From contig NW_003204474.1 in assembly GCF_000006405.1 (NCBI RefSeq), forward strand, positions 86,527 to 141,632: a stretch of 55,106 nucleotides of DNA, written 5' to 3'. This document shows, piece by piece, positions 31,890-42,561 of this stretch (positions are counted from its first letter, which is position 1; every line of letters starts with the position of its first letter). The notes under the pieces are model-generated. The model was not told where the DNA came from. It saw nothing but the letters and a program-made list of their open reading frames with translations, and did not search any database. A program made the translations under genes and the position numbers. Source of the stretch: Perkinsus marinus ATCC 50983. Lineage: Eukaryota; Perkinsozoa; Perkinsida; Perkinsidae.

Positions 31890-32260
31890 CCTCTCCTGCA
31901 TGCTCTTATCGTTGTTCGAATGACATGTTTCTGCCGCTTGTAATTGTCATGTTCGCCAATGCATAAGGGAAGAGCTACAGCGGCTAAATCTCCCAAGCCG
32001 CTACGATGCACATAAATCACCATAGCAATGACTTTGTCATCGTGAACTTGTCACTAGTTTTACACTTTCCTCATAGTTCCCAGCGGACTACTGAGCAACG
32101 CAAAGCATCGCACATCCGGAAACAAGCATGGCTAGGTGACACTTTCTTCGTCGGATGGGAGCTCTTCACTATTCGATCGATTTAGTCGTAGCCGGAATAT
32201 CATAGCAGTAATGTATGGCTCCCCACTTCTACTGATACCTACTCTTTAAACTATAGTCAA
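31890..32260. other. Convergent intergenic region
   Basis: 3' ends of the plus-strand OLA1-type gene and the minus-strand SpoVS-like gene face each other. No gene seen. Confidence 0.5.
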
Positions 32261-34181
32261 TCAAGAGAAATACGTGATACCTTTTCCGCATGGTACATTC
32301 TCGAACCTCGCGGTCGTTCTAATACACCGACCCCGCCCATCGTCACCTGACACTCTGTCAGATGGGGGATAAGCAGCAGCCTTTGACATACACTGAGCCC
32401 CAGCGATCTCCAAAGCCTCCACAATTTTCCTCATGCAAAGCGGACCAATACCTACATGTATGAAATCTACCAACAGCGAATAAGATATTGTCTACAAGAT
32501 TACCTTGAATCTCGACATACGGGTGATCTCGTAAGGACAGCGAGATGGCTCCGGCGAGTTTCACTCTATCGGATTCAGCGCTGGCGGTTAGTCTCGGAGG
32601 GGCTTCTTGTGCATCTCCGTCTCCAGTGTCGGGACTTCTCCGTGTTTTATATAGTGTGATCCAACTATTGCGCTTGGCGAAAGCTGCTATTTAAGTGATT
32701 CCTTTTGAGTGAGCACCCCACTGTTTACCTCCCATCGTTTTCGCTATCTCCTCCGTGGGCCCGGTGATCTCCATCTCAATGGGTTTCTTCTCATCCGCGA
32801 GTTTCATCGCCGCAGCCGCAGCCTTCAAGGCGATAGAAGTGGCCTCCGTCCCCACCTGGCATACGTCCTTACGAGGAAAAGGTCATTGCCACCTACCGCC
32901 TCGAAAACAAGATTGTCGCCATTTTTCCGTAAATAGAGATGGGCCATTCTACCAAGTTCGGAAACATCTGAAGGCACCTAGCCCGGGGACTTCAGATATC
33001 ACGAATGTCTTACCAGCCCTGCGTGAAATTCTGAAACGATTCTCGCATTCCTCCATCTCTCTCGTCGCCATCCGCCTTGCCACGAGCAACGGCCGGGCTA
33101 TTGTGAAAAGCCCTCGAACCATTAATGGATACAAGAGGGCCATCAGGGACAGGGGGCAACTCATCGTCAGCACAACACGAGATAGTGATGTCAGAAACTA
33201 ATACCAATGCTCATGTCAAGGTGCGATCAATTTGGATGTCATCTTCTATACGTACTCTAAGGTTAATGCCACTGATGCTAGTGTCACCAGAGCGCGTATA
33301 CCCTGAAACACCACATAATCTGAATCAATATTGAATTCTCTATCTACCGGAGTCGCTCTGGACTTGGTAAAAGGAGGGCCTGACCAGCACTTCTCCGGCG
33401 AGTTTCTCCTTTCGACAGAATTCTGCTGCCACGGTAAGCGCCTCGGCCATCTTGTGAACACAAACCGGGCCGATTCCTGTGATAGTGTTGTGAGCACAGC
33501 GTGTTCATATAAAGAGAACTCACCGTGGAGGTCAACAGGAGTATTCTCCTTCAGTGAGCTCGTAATAGCTCCCGCCAAGGCATGCACACGAGTCGCCGTC
33601 GAGACGATCAAAGCACGGGTTTCTTCTGGGAGTTCGGGTACCATAGGCGCATCACCGAGACGCACCACCAACCAAATCTCATAGTCACGTCTTTCTGAAC
33701 AGTCGGGTTACTAATGTTGGCGACCCACATGCAGGGGGCGCCTCACGAGAGTTCATTATTAAGCCAGGAGCAGGCCCTGTGAAGTGGACCGTCAGTGGTG
33801 TGCTACGGCCGAAGCGTTGTGCCGCGATAGTCGCTGCCTTCACTGCGCTGTTGATAGCATGAGCACCCATCTGAGGGGACAATACTACTGTGGACATCTC
33901 CCAGGCCTCAAAGCCCACCCCTTGGAGCACGAGAGCATCACCAGGCTGTAGGAGAACTCCTTGAATGAGTTGAGCAAGCTCACGAGCATCTGACCAAGGG
34001 CACATGGTTGCATTGACGGGGGAAGGGGTCTTCTACCAGCCTCTTTGGAGACTCTGAACTTGTCCTCGATAGCTAGGATGCCAGGGCCTGCACGGATACC
34101 CCACATATCTAGCCGCGACGCGGACTGAGTGAACAGGCCTCGATATGTTGATAACCGTGAGAGCATCAGAAAAACACACAA
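32261..34181 (-). CDS. Tandem SpoVS/Alba-like domain protein
   Basis: SpoVS-family domains belong to the Alba-like nucleic-acid-binding fold and are best known in bacteria. Exons 34181-34037, 33989-33919, 33870-33747, 33694-33524 and 33476-33348, with introns of 47, 48, 52 and 47 nt, all keep frame. Module A1: KFRVSKEADARELAQLIQGV ... LQGMGAHAINSAVKAATIAA. Module B1: LIVSTATRVHALAGAITSSL ... HGIGPVCVHKMAEALTVAA ... EVLVRPSFYQVQ. Module A2, after exons ending 33014 and spanning 32967-32897 and 32855 onward: RFRISRRADVSELGRMAHLY ... VGTEATSIALKAAAAAMKLA. Module B2: VKLAGAISLSLRDHPYVEIQ ... GIGPLCMRKIVEALEIA. SpoVS signatures (RVS start, LAGAI helix, GIG turn, RPSF strand) recur. The joins between about 33230 and 33040 and near 32730-32590 are unresolved. 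The N-terminus (MLSRLSTYRGLFTQSASR) could be a targeting peptide. Nucleic-acid binding is inferred from fold only. Confidence 0.75.
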
Positions 34182-34909
34182 GCTGCTGTGAGTTTCTAAT
34201 CAACTGGGGAAAAACACAAAATAGATAAGGTACATGCGCACAATAGGAGACTTCCTCCTGATATCAAAGACGAAAAGGACGACATTACTCTGCCATTGAC
34301 ATCAACAACAATGATGCTCTTGACGATTTGCATAGGTGGCAGCAGCCTTACGAGCTGATTCTGACTCCTCCAAGTCTGTAACACTGATTCCTCAAGGACT
34401 ACCACATACCTTCACCAGCCAACTTCCTTTCTCCCGTTTCGGCAGCTTCTTCCAATGTTCCTTCGAACCCTGCAAAGTACGTCACGGCACTACACTTGAG
34501 CATGCAAACTAACCCTTAGTGCCATTCCATCTCACGGACTCCACCACAGACATAGTTCATGCCGAGCGTTTACACAGTCGCTCGTAAGCTCCTAGTATTT
34601 GAACAACCTCAACCCCATCTACCAAGCGATTGAATCGCCCCCTTGGGCCCACATGTACGCATGCCAAGTAGGGACATCCTCTCTGATGAATCAGTAGTAA
34701 ACTATGAGGGCATACCGACGAACTAAAAGGTACTGCTTTTTAGCAGCAACAAAACTGCGAGTCAGCAACTCCCAATAGTTAAAGCCTCGTCGTAGTCCAT
34801 TAAGTTCACCAGCTGACGGCAGACATTGACGAGTAAGAACAATCAAATATCACACAATACAATGCAGATAGGAAAACGGAAAATAAGAAAAAAATTGATA
34901 TCAATCTTG

Positions 34910-36724
34910 CTATTTCGCATGCCTTCTAGGGACGGCAGGAGTCGATCGCGACGTGCTCACTCCCAGGAGGAAGTCAGTGATCTCACAGTGGCCTTCCAAA
35001 GTTGCCTCTTCCTCGAGATTGAGTTGCCTGAGGCGACAAACAAGGCACGTAGTTCAAATAAATAGCAACTTACGGGCCACGCTTCTCACGAGCGATAGAC
35101 AAACGGGTGGCGTTGGCAAGATCCACCCCAGTAGAGGCACTTGCCTCAGATGCTTCGACCTACACAACGGCCACGCAGGTGGTAGGAGGCCCTAGGATCT
35201 CACCTTGGGTAACCAATAGACATCACATCGAATGTCATCAGTACAGGCCAGTGATAGGAATATGAGTATGTGGTAGAGTAAGTCAAGACAGGTGTAAGCA
35301 CAGTGAGAAGAGCTGTATGCTAGCTTCACAGGCTGCACCTGCCGATGCAACAAGTGCTACAAAGGTGACCACAATAGTACTACTGGAAAGGAGCCCTCAA
35401 AGGCCCCCTTCCGGAATCTAATTATCGAACGGCCATTGGTCGTGGTGCCCTCAGGGAATATACACAGCTGGAACACGGTCGAGCCGGTGATGACGCCTAG
35501 GGAGAGCTGTCGATAGCAGTGATGGAATTTGTAATGTTCACGTTTCTGCTTCCTCTCGATCTTCGCCACCACATCCCCGCGCTCTTTCGGACACTTACTA
35601 CGACTGACAAACCTAAAGTGCGAGGGCCGCATCAGAACCATAGTATCTAGTTCGGGGGGGGGCTACACGCGGGGACCGATTTAGCTTTGAGAGACAACGC
35701 TCCCCAGAGTTTGATAACAACGGGGAAAATGCTCCTAATGTAGTAACATGGGAAACTGGTCGAAAAGTGTGTCCCTAGCCATGTGGGAAAATTCAAAATG
35801 AGTTTCTCCCCACGTGAACATTGTAGGTTCCTGAATGATTCCCTTCCCTACACGCAATCGAAGGCTCGAGCCAGCTGACCAATGAGGAACATGTCTCCGA
35901 CAGCCCTCTTGGCCACAAACGACAGAGGGGTAGCACCACAGCTCTCCAACACCTACAATACTCCTACTGTAAAGTTAATTGCACTATGACTCACGTATAT
36001 GTCGAGGTATGAAACATGATTGGCTGCTATCATAGGGACCTCTCGTGGAGAGAGGCGATCACCATACTGATGCACGGTGAGGCCTGAGGAGGACTGTGGG
36101 TAAAAGCAGTCGAGTGGGGAAGAGAAGGGGACCTAGCACGCGGAGGATCAGATGGGCGAAGACTGGGATAGCTGCAGTGAGGAGCCTTTGCGATGGTATG
36201 TAGCAGATGATGATGGAAATGACATGCAGGGTTGTCACCACGGCTATCTTGACGGGTATGACCGTTGACGCCGTTGCCTAAGACATCGAGGAGAACCGGA
36301 GAGAATTCTCACTCGGAGAGAACGTACCATGAGAGTAACATAATGAAGAGTGTGAGGAGACGGGCGGATGAAGGGTTTCCATGATGGCGGTATATGGCCT
36401 GGCACAAGGCGTGTCGGACGGGCGAGACCATCACGTCGTATCACCACGAGCTTGGATGATCCTATCTGTATCACAAAGTATGGCTTGCTTGTATGCCAAG
36501 TGCATGCCAACGACACAAGCCCCGGTGAGGAGGGTGTACCCCAAGATCGAGACGGCCATGAACCCTTCGTAGACTGAGTACCCTTCTGGTACTGCTAACA
36601 CCATCATCACCACAGAAAAACTCCTACTGTAGTAGACATTGACGTCACTGCTGACACAACTGCGACCAAACCGCTGAAACATAAGGCAGAAACACAATTG
36701 TTGCATGCAGAGTGTCGGCGTCAT
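34910..36724 (-). CDS. Lysophospholipid acyltransferase (LPLAT/PlsC family)
   Basis: Membrane enzyme that transfers an acyl chain from acyl-CoA to a lysophospholipid. The catalytic H-x4-D block is PMIAANHVSYLDIY (about 35990). A 42-nt intron joins it to VLESCGATPLSFVAKRAVGD and MFLIGQLARAFDC. Next come RSKCPKERGDVVAKIERKQK, then the acyl-acceptor-binding block IFPEGTTTNGRSIIRFRKGA (about 35450), VQPVKLAYSSSHCAYTC and a C-terminal VEASEASASTGVDLANATRL. It stops near 34910. The upstream segment (36724-36060) holds hydrophobic stretches such as EGFMAVSILGYTLLTGACVV and TTLHVISIIICYIP, consistent with N-terminal transmembrane helices, but their splicing was not resolved. The EGTTTNG motif resembles LPCAT/LPEAT-type enzymes more than AGPAT. 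Confidence 0.85.
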
Positions 36725-36845
36725 TCAATTTCCAATGTGACGGAGCAAAACCCTCCAGAGTCGTGCAAGGAAAGGTGCACTGGATGGTCGCGGTAGTCAG
36801 GCACGCCGCGGTAGACTATGCTGGCCCTCGGCCGCCCAGCGCTGA

Positions 36846-37319
36846 TCACTCCTCGACCTGAGGCAAGCCCTCGACACCTGCCGCTACCATGATCCTACCA
36901 ACAGCAGCAGCCAACTGAGAGGAGCTGATCCCCACGTTGTCACCGTTGGTGACGTGTAGGAGCCCTCGAGATACCAAGTGCGGCACGGCCTTCGCCACAA
37001 CATTCTCGATGCTGTGTAGTTTGGCATCTACAGGGAGGGACATACCACTCATCGCAGACCAGCAGAGGACATCACTCTTAGATTTTCGTTCTGTTTTATC
37101 AGCTATAGTAGGTGGATCGATAACGATGACGTCGTGACCGGCGTGGTTCCCGGCAAGCCCGTGCAAGTACTCCTCAACAGAGTTCTCCATCTGACAGGCG
37201 GGACTGCAGGGATGCCCCACAGGACGGCTTACGAATTGAACTACGCCTTTTCGGATACCATTCTCATCACAACTGAGCTGACCAAGTCGAAGGGCTTCAC
37301 CGTCCTTATCAACACACAC
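36846..37319 (-). CDS. SAM-dependent methyltransferase, RlmI-like, 5' end unresolved
   Basis: Class I methyltransferase fold. VCVDKDGEALRLGQLSCDEN is the acidic end of strand 2 that binds the SAM ribose, DVIVIDPPTIADK is the motif IV region (DPP), and NVVAKAVPHLVSRGLLHVT fits the late helix-strand. The arrangement is closest to the RlmI/RlmK rRNA cytosine-5 methyltransferase group. A possible short intron interrupts the insert after KSKSD. An AG just before VVCVDKD marks an acceptor, so the N-terminal half (including the GxG SAM loop) must lie in upstream exons that I could not find between 37320 and about 37450, where the plus strand looks coding. A 5'-truncated gene is an alternative. Confidence 0.6.
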   Translation of the reverse strand: MCVDKDGEALRLGQLSCDENGIRKGVVQFVSRPVGHPCSPACQMENSVEEYLHGLAGNHAGHDVIVIDPPTIADKTERKSKSDVLCWSAMSGMSLPVDAKLHSIENVVAKAVPHLVSRGLLHVTNGDNVGISSSQLAAAVGRIMVAAGVEGLPQVEE

Positions 37320-37339
37320 AACCTGATCGGCTGAGGCCA

Positions 37340-38440
37340 GTCAAAGACCGCTGCTGTTCTTTCCGCGGCTGTGAAGATATCAAAGTTTCTTCAAGTGGTT
37401 CAGTCGGGTGGTGCTATTATGGGCTATTTTCTATCGTTGCTTTACGTGAGCGCGTCTTTTTCTCCGGCTCTAGACGAAACCTTCAGTTGGTGAATAGAGC
37501 GACTACGTGTCACTCTGTCTGCATTCTTTGAAGTTTGGGCTATGGTTAGTACTAGAGAGTAGTTCATTTTGTCAACCTTGCATCGCATACTCTCCAGAGC
37601 AGTCGGATCATACAAAGGCACTTCGAGGCACATACATCTGCCTACACTTTAGGTCCAAGACTAGAAAGTACTTATGGTTGGGGAGCGCACGTCGGAGTTG
37701 AAGCGGAGTATCACCATAGCACGATGATTACACTCACCTTAGATTTCGGATGAACTGATTGTAGCTGCAAAGCATAGGAGCCGCTGTGGCTATACAGGTC
37801 CAGGATGGATAAGCTTCTCGAGGAGGACGCCACGGCTGATACCAAACTCCGTAAAGCTGACCTGTCCGAGCGCCTATTAAGTAGAAAGCCTGAGGATGAA
37901 GGCAGCTTCAGCAGAAGGCTGAGATGAAACTAGGCATGCGTTGAGAAGGCGCTCCACGTGCTCATTGACCCTGAGGAAGCCCTACCCGGGTTGGCTGCAA
38001 TATCGACGGCTACTAATACACCATTCTCATTGATGAGAACTATCGTGTTGTCGCTATTGTGTGTAGTAGCCGTATTATCGAGGCCATCAAAGGTCACGTC
38101 GGTCAAGCCCGCTGGCCGTAGTAACTGGGACGTGCTGCTCCAGTGCGAGGGCCTCTACGAGATCACAGTTACTTCCCTATAGCCTGATCGTTTGCCGCCA
38201 CCATATTCTGCTTGTACGAAGAGTGCCGTACTAGGCTCAGCACAATGGACTTTCTCAACAGCCTTCATAAAGCTGAGGAGATGTCCTTCCAGACCAACGC
38301 TGGAGAGACGCACTACTACAACAGGGCATGGCGAACCGACAAACCTGAGAACAAGGGGAGTAGTACTGCTTCCGTCGATTCTTACTCGACTTGCGAGAGA
38401 GAGACACGATTGTGCGCTGTGCCCTGACGACGAGCTAAAC
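37340..38440 (+). CDS. Unknown multi-exon gene, weak model
   Basis: Coding-like plus-strand pieces: KTAAVLSAAVKISKFLQVVQ ending at a GTGAGC donor (37446), MDKLLEEDATADTKLRKADL (37805), EKALHVLIDPEEALPG (about 37945), NYRVVAIVCSSRIIEAIKGH (about 38040), LYEECRTRLSTMDFLNSLHK (about 38212). An intron with a yeast-like TACTAAT branch word (about 38008-38014) may separate the third and fourth pieces. In-frame stops occur between pieces and not all joins keep frame. No family recognised. It may be one gene, two, or partly decayed. Confidence 0.3.
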
Positions 38441-39648
38441 TGAGTACGATTCCATATTCCAAAAGATGCATTTATACTTGTTTATTCCCTTACTATCTAT
38501 CTCTATAACGAGAAGAGGAGTTGAGTTCTAGTACAGACTCACTTATCTATATATAGACCTGGTATTCCATCGGACTCCCCGTGGAAGAGGCGATAGCTGA
38601 CGCTGTTGCCCGCGACATCACTGCTGAAGAACCTCTCTCGCCGATGAAGAGCCCTCTCGAGGAGATGCACGATGAACCGCTGGTCAAAAACGCAGTACCT
38701 ACGATAGAGCCGACACAAGGAGGGGAAGAGGGAGCGACACTGCTCACGGGTCTAGGTCCAGTATCTTCCCATACACAACAGTCTTCTTGGGATCTACTAG
38801 GGCTACAGCGGTCGGCGATGAGAGGGGTTCATCGTTGGCCTCATCCACTACTACGACGTTGCACAGCGATGGAGGCATGCCAGCCATCTCGTTGTAGTTC
38901 TCCACCTCCGACTTGAAACTAAGGGTGGGAAGTAGTGGGCTTGCTCTCCTACACAGACAGCAGACTTACATCCATCCACCTCGAGGGCTGCGACCAAGCC
39001 TCTGCCCGACACCAGAGTTGACCCTCAACTGTGGCCTAGTCGACACCGAGTCACGTAGTGTTGATACCACGGCCGGCCGTAATGAGCATAACCGTATAGT
39101 TGAGGAAATACCATTATGGAACATCGAAGGCCTGACGATGCCGCCGCCCTCTATATTGTCACTAACTCGACGATATCAACGACAGATAAGAAACATCGTT
39201 CGCGGTAGATGGTATTGCATCATGCGCTTCAACACGATAAAGTGATCCTTCGAGTCGAACACTAGCAGGAAGTCTAGCTAATATGCATACTGGAGCCATC
39301 GTAACACATACCTCGCCACTCGCTCAGCTGTTTGGCGGCCCCACCCATGTGGCCTCTACGATGAAGCTCCTCCTAGCTCCGACCTCTGCCTCTCCACGAT
39401 AGCTCCCAGTACTCTAGTACAACTGAATGGGCCTCTCCCTGTGGTAGTGTTTTCTTATCGCTATCTATGGTAGGCTTGCTTCATCATAACGATGATTATA
39501 CACGTAGGCTGGAGGGGTCCAGATAGAGCTGTGTAAGCGGTCTACTATTATTTCCATATACACATCGTCCTTAGACCTATAATGATGATCCGGCTAAGAG
39601 GGGACTTAGCGTGCAATGACCTCCTCGTGCTCATCAAGTAGCGAGTCC
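38441..39648. other. Unresolved region with possible exons
   Basis: A plus-strand stretch at 38552-38760 (LPVEEAIADAVARDITAEEP) after a TATAG acceptor, and another at 39000-39240 (VEEIPLWNIEGLTMPPPSI), look codon-like. They do not join and match no family. From 39250 to 39648 nothing coding is visible. Confidence 0.25.
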
Positions 39649-39741
39649 CATCATAACGCCTTGGAGTATCGTCTCTAGAGGAGATATTGTCTCCTCTAGA
39701 GACGATACTCCGATTATCTCCGAGATAATCGTTGTGATGAT
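39649..39741. repeat. Two adjacent perfect hairpins in an outer inverted repeat
   Basis: Arms 39663-39684 and 39690-39711 are perfect 22-bp reverse complements (GGAGTATCGTCTCTAGAGGA...) around a 5-nt TATTG loop. Immediately adjacent, 39711-39719 and 39723-39731 form a second perfect 9-bp hairpin (CGATTATCT / AGATAATCG). Outer words CATCATAACG and CGTTGTGATG pair with one mismatch around both. No flanking gene end was identified, so a terminator role is unproven. Confidence 0.9.
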
Positions 39742-40129
39742 GATAACTAAGAGGAAGGAGGTACCCGCAGGTTTCAGGCCCCGTGAGACATTTTCGTCTG
39801 TGAGGTGATTGTCGAGGTCAGCTGGGAGAAACCACTACGAGTATAGCCGGTCATTGAAACTGATCCTGGTGGGTGATGAGGCCCCTCTACGGCTGCACTT
39901 ATCCTACACTTATAAGGAACAAGAAGACCAGCAACCACTCCTGTTCGCTTTACTGCTGGCCCTGACCCCAAGCTTGATGATACTACTCATGCCATCAATC
40001 CTAGGGGCCACGTTCCGATGGGTCGGCATAGTACAACTGCAAAACTGAGAAAGAAGTTATAGAAACTACACAAACAACTCCAAGGGTGACTCAACTCGCC
40101 TTCAGAAGTACTACGACTATCATGGTAGA
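39742..40129. other. No gene recognised
   Basis: A plus-strand open frame at 39809-40048 contains a hydrophobic stretch but has no recognisable motif. The opposite strand is also open, so it is not called as a gene. Confidence 0.4.
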
Positions 40130-41013
40130 CCGTCAACACGTCTTAGCATTTCTCTCTGATCTGAGCTCTCGTCCCACAGCGTTGGCCCTCTGACCATAGC
40201 GCTGTAGAATCGCCGTTATCGCGTCCGTCTCTAACTTCAGCGTTCGATGATACTCCTCCCAGCTGGATTCATGCTGAGAGCCACGAAGGCTCGTCGTCAT
40301 GAAGCAACCCTTAGCAGTACGTGCTTATCATGTTCATCGCAGAGGAGGGTGATATCCCGCCCTATGCTGCCCATCTGAGATGACCACAAGAATCGCCATC
40401 GAATATCAAGTTTATATCAGACAACTTTCTGCTCGGTTTCCTGCAAAGCTGTAATGCTCTCTTCCTCAGCCGCCTTGGACATCTCTAGGAACTCCTCTGC
40501 ATGACCGATCGCCGCTTCTACTGTTCTCTGAGATAGACAAAGAGAGCTTTGGGTAACTCCTATCAGGATCTACCTCCACCTCCTCCAGCTTCTCATCAGC
40601 AACACCGAGGAGCTCTTCGAGATCCGCCAGCCGGGAGCAAAGACTCCGATGATCGCCCTCCTCCCTGAGCCGTTCTGCATTGACCATCACAGGACTGTAT
40701 AGGCCCTCTGTGATACTTCAACGCTACACCATGTAGATGTAAACACAGAAACGTGAACTAACTAATCAAGATGGCCATCAAATGCTCGACTCTGCGCTCG
40801 TCAGTCACTACCCTCCTCCGATACGCCTGTTGAGTTTCCGTCGCCAATGTAGACTTCCTTTTTCCATACCCCAGCCTTATATGCATCAGAGAGGCAAACC
40901 GTCCCAAACATATGAGAGCTATGACATTCGTCATCAAAGTTGACCTGATATTCCAATACCTGGCCTCCAGTGAGCACTTGTCGGCCACGTCCACGTGGCC
41001 CAGCCGGCAGCAT
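40130..41013 (-). CDS. Coiled-coil protein, multi-exon
   Basis: Function unknown. Minus-strand segments with heptad character: TETQQAYRRRVVTDERRVEH (about 40840-40780), RLADLEELLGVADEKLEEVE (about 40630-40570), TVEAAIGHAEEFLEMSKAAE (about 40520), HRTLKLETDAITAILQRYGQ (about 40230). Introns lie at about 40565-40525 and 40440-40300. The first exon is ambiguous because two frames are open over 40801-41013, one of them giving LEYQVNFDDECHSSH, so the start is a guess. Confidence 0.45.
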
Positions 41014-42303
41014 AGGGCTGCCCTGTCAGGGGTGCTACAACGCTGTTGATTATCCAGTCAAAGTCTAGGCTGCTTGTAGTGAGGAAGTCAACCTCTAGCA
41101 TCTTCTACTAGGTACTAGAAGAGCAGCAACCAGCACTACTCTTCATCACGGATCCCAGTGTCTATGCCCTTACTGCCGTCTGTTCGTCACGTCTGCCTCC
41201 AGTCGACTTGATCCGAAAGTAAGTTAGAGAGGCATGCGTCGGTGCTCATGTGGGAGGCATCGCAGGCTTGACTGAGTAGTAAGGAAACGGGATATTCCTC
41301 AGCGACGAATCGTTAGCCTTTCGAACAAAGCTCCAAACGGTTGTATAGGGAACATGATTCTGAGACAATCTCGTGCTGTAGGTGGGACCGAATGAAGGTT
41401 ATGTACATAAAGGGGCAAGGTAACGGAGAAAGCACTACTTGAAGGTTCCTCGGGAGTTCAAAGGCTGACCCAGGGACCGACTAAATGTGTTACCATCCTG
41501 AACGCTCTCAACGGAGGGCAAGAGAAGATGGGATTCCATTTAAAACTTCTAAAGGGCCCTCGGCGGGTTGTGGTTCAGCATGCCCCTGAGGAATCACCAT
41601 AAGCGTTCATAGTCCTCGATCATTATCACTGTCTGTGTCCAGAACTTCCATGATCAGCTTAGCACTGCCGGGTTCGAGACGTTGACGGGATCTTTGCCAC
41701 CATCACGAGAAACTTAACCTCGGAACCCGGCAGTGGACTCGTATAAACGGTTGAAGTATGTAACTTGGGAAACGGCTGATTCGCACAGATTGCACATGTT
41801 GATCGATTACAAACCCTTGCCTTGTGTTGGGTTACATTGGTCGATGTACATGGCGAGCGACATATCCATGCTCTACTACGTTGAGGCGCGTTGCCTAGAA
41901 CGCGATGGGCCCAATAACGCTCACAGGGAGTTACTCTTTACGCCATCCACAACCGGGACCTCAGCATGAGGTCCTCAGGAGAACTAAAGGATGCTTACAG
42001 ATGTGATAGTTATATCTGAGAGTAATTATAATATCCTCTCAGATGGCGAGAAATGTGTCTATCGCGTTCACAGACTATATAGAACATGAACTGATTTTTC
42101 AAGGCTTCTTCCGCGCCGTATCAGATCACGTGCATGGTCTTGCTTGGAGCGAATCGTTTTCATATAAAAATGAGGTTGGAAATTCCAACTTGGGAAAATT
42201 ATACAAATGTCGGGCTTTTTCCCACAGCTAGTTTCACATCTAAAGAGGCTGACTCTGATGAATTCTAAACAGTTTTGTATCTGTGGTCAGGGGTGATCAC
42301 TGT
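41014..42303. other. Mostly unresolved; one inverted repeat
   Basis: An imperfect inverted repeat lies at 41663-41678 (CACTGCCGGGTTCGAG) and 41719-41735, separated by 40 nt and containing the T-arm-like GGTTCGA. Plus-strand open frames at 41733-41969 and 42043-42231 are codon-like but match nothing known and are not called as genes. Confidence 0.35.
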
Positions 42304-42383
42304 ATGTTCAACGCATCATAAGATGTGTAGAGGATCTATACCAGAACTGGGAGTCTGCGTACAAGAGTAGCACGCACACGCAC
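42304..42383 (+). repeat. 80-bp hairpin repeat, copy A
   Basis: About 89 percent identical to 42483-42561. Contains GTCTGCGT ... ACGCACAC, a hairpin with one mismatch. On the minus strand it begins with a GTGCGT donor-like word and is followed by ACATACAG, so it can be read as an intron. Confidence 0.85.
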
Positions 42384-42394
42384 ATCTCTGGAAT

Positions 42395-42482
42395 CTCGGA
42401 TAATAGGTTTTGTGACGTATCACACGGTAGACCAAATGCCTCTGCGAGAGCTCGTACATCAGCTGCTGAAGGGTTCTTCACC
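42395..42482 (-). CDS. Possible small exon between two repeat copies
   Basis: The minus strand encodes VKNPSAADVRALAEAFGLPC followed by DTSQNLLSEIPEM. It starts right after repeat copy B and ends at the donor-like start of repeat copy A. No partner exons or family identified. Confidence 0.3.
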
Positions 42483-42561
42483 ATGTTCAACACATCATAA
42501 AATGTGTAGAGGATTTATACCAGAACTTGGGTCTGCGTACGAAAGTAGCACGCAGACGTAC
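42483..42561 (+). repeat. 80-bp hairpin repeat, copy B
   Basis: Same unit as 42304-42383, offset 179 bp. Here the hairpin GTCTGCGT / ACGCAGAC is a perfect 8-bp stem, and ACACAT / ATGTGT near the left end is a second perfect stem. Confidence 0.85.
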
